From: Streptomyces sp. GESEQ-35
GTDB taxonomy: Bacteria; Actinomycetota; Actinomycetes; Streptomycetales; Streptomycetaceae
Direction of reading: 5' to 3'
DNA length: 64,000 nucleotides
NCBI RefSeq assembly: GCF_017948485.1
Contig: NZ_JAFFSX010000025.1
Coordinates: forward strand, 118,084-182,083
The notes beneath the pieces are model-generated. The model was given only the letters and a program-made list of their open reading frames with translations. It had not been told where the DNA came from and ran no database searches. A program made the position numbers and the translations under genes. Shown here in pieces: positions 42,801-48,800 of this stretch; positions within the stretch are counted from its first letter, which is position 1, and the number at the start of each line of letters is the position of its first letter.

Positions 42801-45800
42801 CGCCTGCACACTGGGACGGCGCTTCAGATAGCCCCCGAGCTGCTCGCCGGAAGTGGCCCTGGAACGGTTTGTGATGTCCACCACGAAGTAGGCGCCCGGC
42901 AGGGCGTGCAATAGGAATACATATGCGTTCCGCCATGTCCGCAGGCGCTTCCTGGGAGGCCCGATCATGTGATGGGTGACCGGGTCGATGTCGTACAGGG
43001 GCCGGTTCTGCACATCCCCCAACCGCCCCTGCCGACTGACCAGGTCATCATCGCTCAGGACGGCACGGTCCCTGGGCCGCCTGGTGCTCGGATCGGTGAA
43101 GGTGGTGCTCTTGAGGTGCCGGTCCATCAGCTTCGTGCCGTCCGCCATCACCATGAACCCGTTCCCCGCCTTGGCCCACGCCCCCTGCGGTCCCAGATCG
43201 AACGGCATGCTGACGATCCAAACGCCCTCCGGACGCTCCGGCACCTCCTTCGGCTCATGCCGCCCCAGCTTGCTGTTGAAATCCAGTCTCACGGCGCCGC
43301 TGTGCGCACTCACCTCACGCGAGAGCCCGAACGCGAGACCACGCGGCAAATCCAAACCGCCGTCCCCCGCCTTCGACCAAACCAGCTTCACCGCCGCCGA
43401 GTCGTCCCGCTTGTCCAACTCCCCGTCCATCGCGAGGATTTCGGTCAGTTCATCACCCGGAATCCGGCGGGTCGTCTTGTCCGGCCACGGCGCCACGGCA
43501 TGATCCCGGCCACCCTCCGCGTCCAGCAGGTACTCCTCGTCACTTCCGGTCATGTCCTGGACCGCCGCGTGCCTACCCTGCAACAGCCCCCTCCAGGTAC
43601 GGCCTGCCACCGTCCCATCTGTGTTGATCAGCAGATACCGGGGCGAGAGCACCTCACCCCGCGTGACTGCGTGGAACGCCGCCAGCGCCGCCAGGCTCCG
43701 GTCGCGGCCCTCCGCCTTCGCCTCGGCCACGACCGCGTACAGCTCGGCACGCGCCGCCGCGTCCACCGGCGCGGAGGGCTCCAGATGCAGAATCCGACGG
43801 GCCAGGGGGGCCGGATCAAACGCCCCCTCCTGCAGGTCCGGATCGGCCAGCCGTAGCTGGTCCAGGCGGGCGACCGCCACGGTGTCGGAGCGCAGCTGGA
43901 TGTCGACCGTGACCCGTCCCAGGCCGCCCAACGCTGTAGTCCCTTGCGGCCGTGTCCCCTCGCGCACCTCGACCGTGAACACGTCCGACCCGTCGAGGTG
44001 TCCTCGGAGCGCCTGGGCGACCGCCCTCGCGCGCTGCCCGGCTATGCCCGAACCGGAGGAGTGGCCATCGTCTCCATACCCGGTCACCAAGAGGCGCGGG
44101 CCGGGAACACCCGCCGGGACGTTCGGCTCGGAGGCCTCCGCGATCTCCCGCACCAGCTTCGGTATCCGCTCGAGCTCGAAGGAGGTGAGCTCGTAAGCCC
44201 CGCCGGTGAACCTGAAGCTCGGCGACGCGGGCAGCAACGCCCCCGCCGGTCCCCAGCTCGGCGGCGTACCCGGCAGCACGGAAGCGGTGGCGGAGCCGAC
44301 GGTGGCGGGCCCGGCGACGGCCTCCGCATCGGATGCGGTCGTCGCGGGAAGGGGACGCCCCGTCGACCCCGGCTTCCCCCTCGCCGACGCGGATGTGCTC
44401 GCGGGCGCGGGGGCCGGACCCTCTGCCTCCGTGCCCGCGTCCGGTGCGGTGACCGGCGCGACGGACACCGGCCCCGCCGCGGTCGGCACCGAGCCGTGCG
44501 CCATCGACACCACCGGCGCCGACGTGGCGGCGCTCGTCGGCACCGCCTTCCGGGGAGCGGCCGACGTCTGCTCGGGCCCGGTCAACGTGGACGTGAACGC
44601 CCCTTCGGACGCGGGAGGGGCCCCGAGATCGTCCCATGTGGCGCTCGCGGCGTCGACCGGCGCCCGGACTGGGACGACGCGTGAAGCTCCTGATGCCGCG
44701 GGGCGCGGTGGGTCGCCCTGGTCGGGGGTCACCATCCCCCACAGGTCCGCCACAGCCGCCTGCTGACCGGGCTCCAAGTACACCGCGACGGTGTAGATGC
44801 CGGTCGTCTCGTCACGGTGCAGCCCGACCGGCGCCGTGGAGGCCCACGTCTTCTTGCCCGTGTTGCGTGCGAACTCGCCCGGCAGACTGCCCCTGATGGG
44901 ATCGTATGGGGATCCGGACGGCATGGCCTCGGGACTCACCGCGATCAGCGGGGTGGTCTCGGGCCGCTTCCGTACCTCCGGGTCGCGGTAGGCCAGATCG
45001 GCGAGTTCCTCGTACGGCCTCAGGTCGCCGTTCACCAGATACACGAAGGGCGGCGGTCCACCCGGCAGGTGCCAGGGGGCGCTTTCCGTCTTGATGGGTA
45101 CGTACGACGTGCCGTCGGGCGCCAGTACCATCACCGTGACGACGCTGGGATCGAAGCTCCCGGGATCGAACGGCGCGTCCCCGGGGGACCGGCCCCACAC
45201 CTGACCGTCGGGGCCGCGCAGCAGCGTGGCCGGGGACAGCGCTCCGGCCCGCTCCAGGCCGTAGGAGGCCAGCTCGTTGGCATCCTGGGCGTTCCGGCCG
45301 GCGGCGACCGCCCTGCGCACGGCGTCGACCGCGTCGTCCCACCGCCCCGGATCCGGGCTGGACAGGTGCAACATCTCCGCCGCGAACGCACCGCGGTCGA
45401 CGCCTTGTTGGAGCAACCGCTGGGTCTCGACCTCCGCCCACAGCGTGCGTGCCCACTCGTCCTCTCCGACCGGCGTCGTGACGTCGAAGTCAAGGACGTC
45501 CCTGATCTTCCGCTCCGAGTCCGGGAAGTCGTGCAGCCACGCCAGCGCCCTGGTGACAGGCGGCAGTGGTAGCCAACCGGTCAGCGGGCTCCTCCTCTGT
45601 CCGGCGCTCCTGCCCTCCGCGGCCAGGAGCAGGCGCCGGTAACCGTCGCGCAACCGGTCGGCCGGTGACAGGGACTGCGTTCCCTGCCCGCCTTGCGCGG
45701 GTTCGCGGCGGTTGTGTTCCTGCACGAGGGTCTGGAACAGCTTGATGGTGAACTGGCCCGTACCGGGCCGGTCCAGCGCTTGGTCGGCCTTGCGCATCGA

Positions 45801-48800
45801 CTCCAGTGCCCCGATGCCGCGCCACAGCTTCGGGTAGTCCGCCCTCTTCGCCACGGAGGCGCCGAAGACCCGTCGCAGGGCGTATACCAGCTCCAGCGTC
45901 CGGGTCAGCGTCTCCTCGGACACGGGCCCGGTGTGGAGGTCCGCCTCGCGCGCCAGCTTGACGAGCGCGTCGCCCTCCGGCTCGGGCTGGAACTCCTCCC
46001 AGTGCAGTTCGTGACCACGCTCGTCCGAGGCCACGCCGAACAGCAACTCCTCTGAATTGGCCGTGCGTAGGTGACGGTTCTCGTAGTACACCGCGTACGT
46101 CTGCCGGCGGTTCTTGGTGGAGACGTGCTGGGCCTCGGGCCGGTCCGCAAGCAGGTTGACCACGGCCGGTCGCGCACCGGAAGCCGGCGGGTTCGGCAAC
46201 GTGTGATCCGATCCCCTGGGCATCGCGGCGCCGCAATTCATCACCACCAGGGGGCACTCCAGGGGCAGCCCGGTCAGCGCCACCTGGCGCGCGATCCTGC
46301 GCCCGGTCTCGGGGCCTTGGGTCTCTTCCACCCCGTCCGTGGTGTACCAGAACGTGAACCCCGGCCGACCGTGGACGCCCGCAAAGATCGCGGGGAGCTG
46401 CCCGGCCCCGGCCCCGGCCCACGGCACCGGATTCAGGCCACCCGAGACCTCCCGGCCCACGCGGCGGATGAGATACGACCTCACCTCGGCGACCCGGCGC
46501 AAGCTATCAGTGCGCTTCCAGCCACCGTCCGGCTCGGCGGCGAGGTTTATCGAGATGAAGCCGATGAGGCGGTGGTCCGGGCCGCCGAGCGGGAAGGTGA
46601 TCTCCTTCTGGTTCCAGTCGACCACGTCGCCGCTCAGCAACTCGGCCGCTGCACGTATCGTGGCCGGATCCCGCAGTATCCAGCTCCCCCGAACGCCCTT
46701 CTTCTCCTGTGCACTCAGCCTGAGCTCGGACCGCTCGGACCCAGCCCACTCCTTCATACCTTGCGTCGCCCATACCTCCCGGTCGTACTTGCCCACGAGC
46801 CCGTCCTGGACGTTGAGGTTCCGCGCGATGGCTTCGTCCATCGCCAGGAGGACGGGAAGCTTCGGCGGCAATTGGGTCCGCATCGGGTCGAACGTCATCA
46901 GTTCGGTGAACACCTCGGGGGGCACGACCGGCTTGAACTCCGGGCGACTGCCACGCACCTCGATCCGCTGCCCCCCCTGGTCGGTGTCCGCGGCGAGGAG
47001 GTACGCGTCCGAGCCCCACGGGCTGGGACCGGCCTCCGCGACGAACGACGTACCGTCCGCGCGGTGGATCTCCGTCGCCGTCTTGCTCAGATCGAGGTCC
47101 TCCGGCACGCGCCGCGCTGTCCAGTCCCAGCCCCGGGGACGCTGGGCGGTGCCACGGAGATACCGGGGCTCGAACACCCCCTGGCGCACCAGATGGACCG
47201 CGGACAGCACGGACAGCTTCCGTGCCCCCTGGGTCCGCGGGTCCATCGCCACCTGCAGCAACTCGCGTTGATGCTGCGGTGTCACCGGTTCGCCCGGCTT
47301 CAGCATCAGCACATGGCGGGTCAGCGCGACTATGTCGAGCGGCCCGGCCCGCAGTGCTGGCACCTGCGCACGCAGCCTGTCCAGCGAGGCCAGGAGGGCC
47401 ACTCGCTCCGTGGTCGGCTGCGAGGCGCCCGGGGGCCGTGGGTCGTACAGCCCGGAAAGGATCTCCTCGTAGTGCCGCGCCGCCGCCTGCGGCGTCAGCA
47501 TGGCCGCGGGCGCAGGCCCGGTAGCGGGCACGGGCCCCGGCGGGGGCGCGTTCGTCGGCGCGTCGGCCGGGGCAGCCGAGAGGTCGTCCGTCGGGTCGCC
47601 GGCCAACACCTCGACCACCGGCAGTGTGAACACCCGCCGGGACGGACCGGCGGCAGCAGGCACCTTGATCGCCCGCAGGGCCGCGTCCGCCATCGGTGCC
47701 GGCCGCGGATCCAGCGACCGAGTCCGCTGTCGCGCAGAGGTGACCGGGCCCGTTTCCACGGGCGGATAGGACTCCTGGGCAGGCGGCGGTACAGCGGGGC
47801 TGGTGGTGTCGTCCGGGGCGCGGTCGGGATCGCCCGACACGAGGCGCCCCTTGCCCTTGCCCTCGATGTCCGACGACATGGTGGCGATCCGGGCCGGGGG
47901 AACGACGCCGGTCTCGGCCAGGCCCAGGTCCGCGCGGACGGTGTCGAGGAACGCCGGGGCCGGGGCTGGATCCGGGGTCAAGTCCCCGCCCCGGCTGTGC
48001 GTCAGCAGCTTGCCGGCGACCGGCCGGACCGCGTCGCGGAAGGTCTCGCCGCCGTGGTGCGAGACGACGGTCGCCCAGGTGCGGGCGAGATCCTCGGGGG
48101 TGGCGTCCGCCGGGGCCGAAGCGGCGAAGTCCGCGTACGCCTCCTGCCAGATCCGCTGAGCCACCCGGTCTGCGATGGCCTCGAGTTGCCCGCTCCAGGG
48201 GCCGGTCCGGGCCATGAGGAGCCGCGCCTGGTCCAGCGGCGTCAGGCTCGTGGCGTGCATGGGCAGCGTGCCGTCGCCCATGGTGGCGAGGACTTCCTCT
48301 TCCGGATAGCCGGCCGCCCCCAGTTCGGCGGCGCTTACCGTCTCGTCCGGATCGAGCGGCGAAGAGTCGCCGCCCAGGTCCTCGGCCGTCAACCGCTGGG
48401 CGAGCCACCGGCGTTGGGCGTCGTCCGTGGGCCCCGGGATCTCGGAGCTGTCGACGCTGGTGAAGCTGGACACGGAGCTCGTGTCCGAGAAGTCATCGAG
48501 GTCGCTGGAACTGCTCTGGGACGAGACAGAGCTCGTCTCCGAGATGTCGTCGGCGTGCGGGGCCTGCTGTGCGTCCTGCTCTGCTTCCGGACGGGAGACA
48601 GGGGATTGCGGCTGTTCTGGGACGCGGTTGCCCTGGCCACCGGGTTGCTGATTCCCCGGCTGATGACTGCCCGGCTGCTGGCCCGCCGGCGGCTGACTGC
48701 CCGGTGCCACCGGCGCCTGGGGTGCGGCGCCCGGCGCAGGGGTCGCGCCCTCCTCCTCGGGGTCGAGCACCGGGTTTTGGCCGGACGTGTACGGCTGGCC

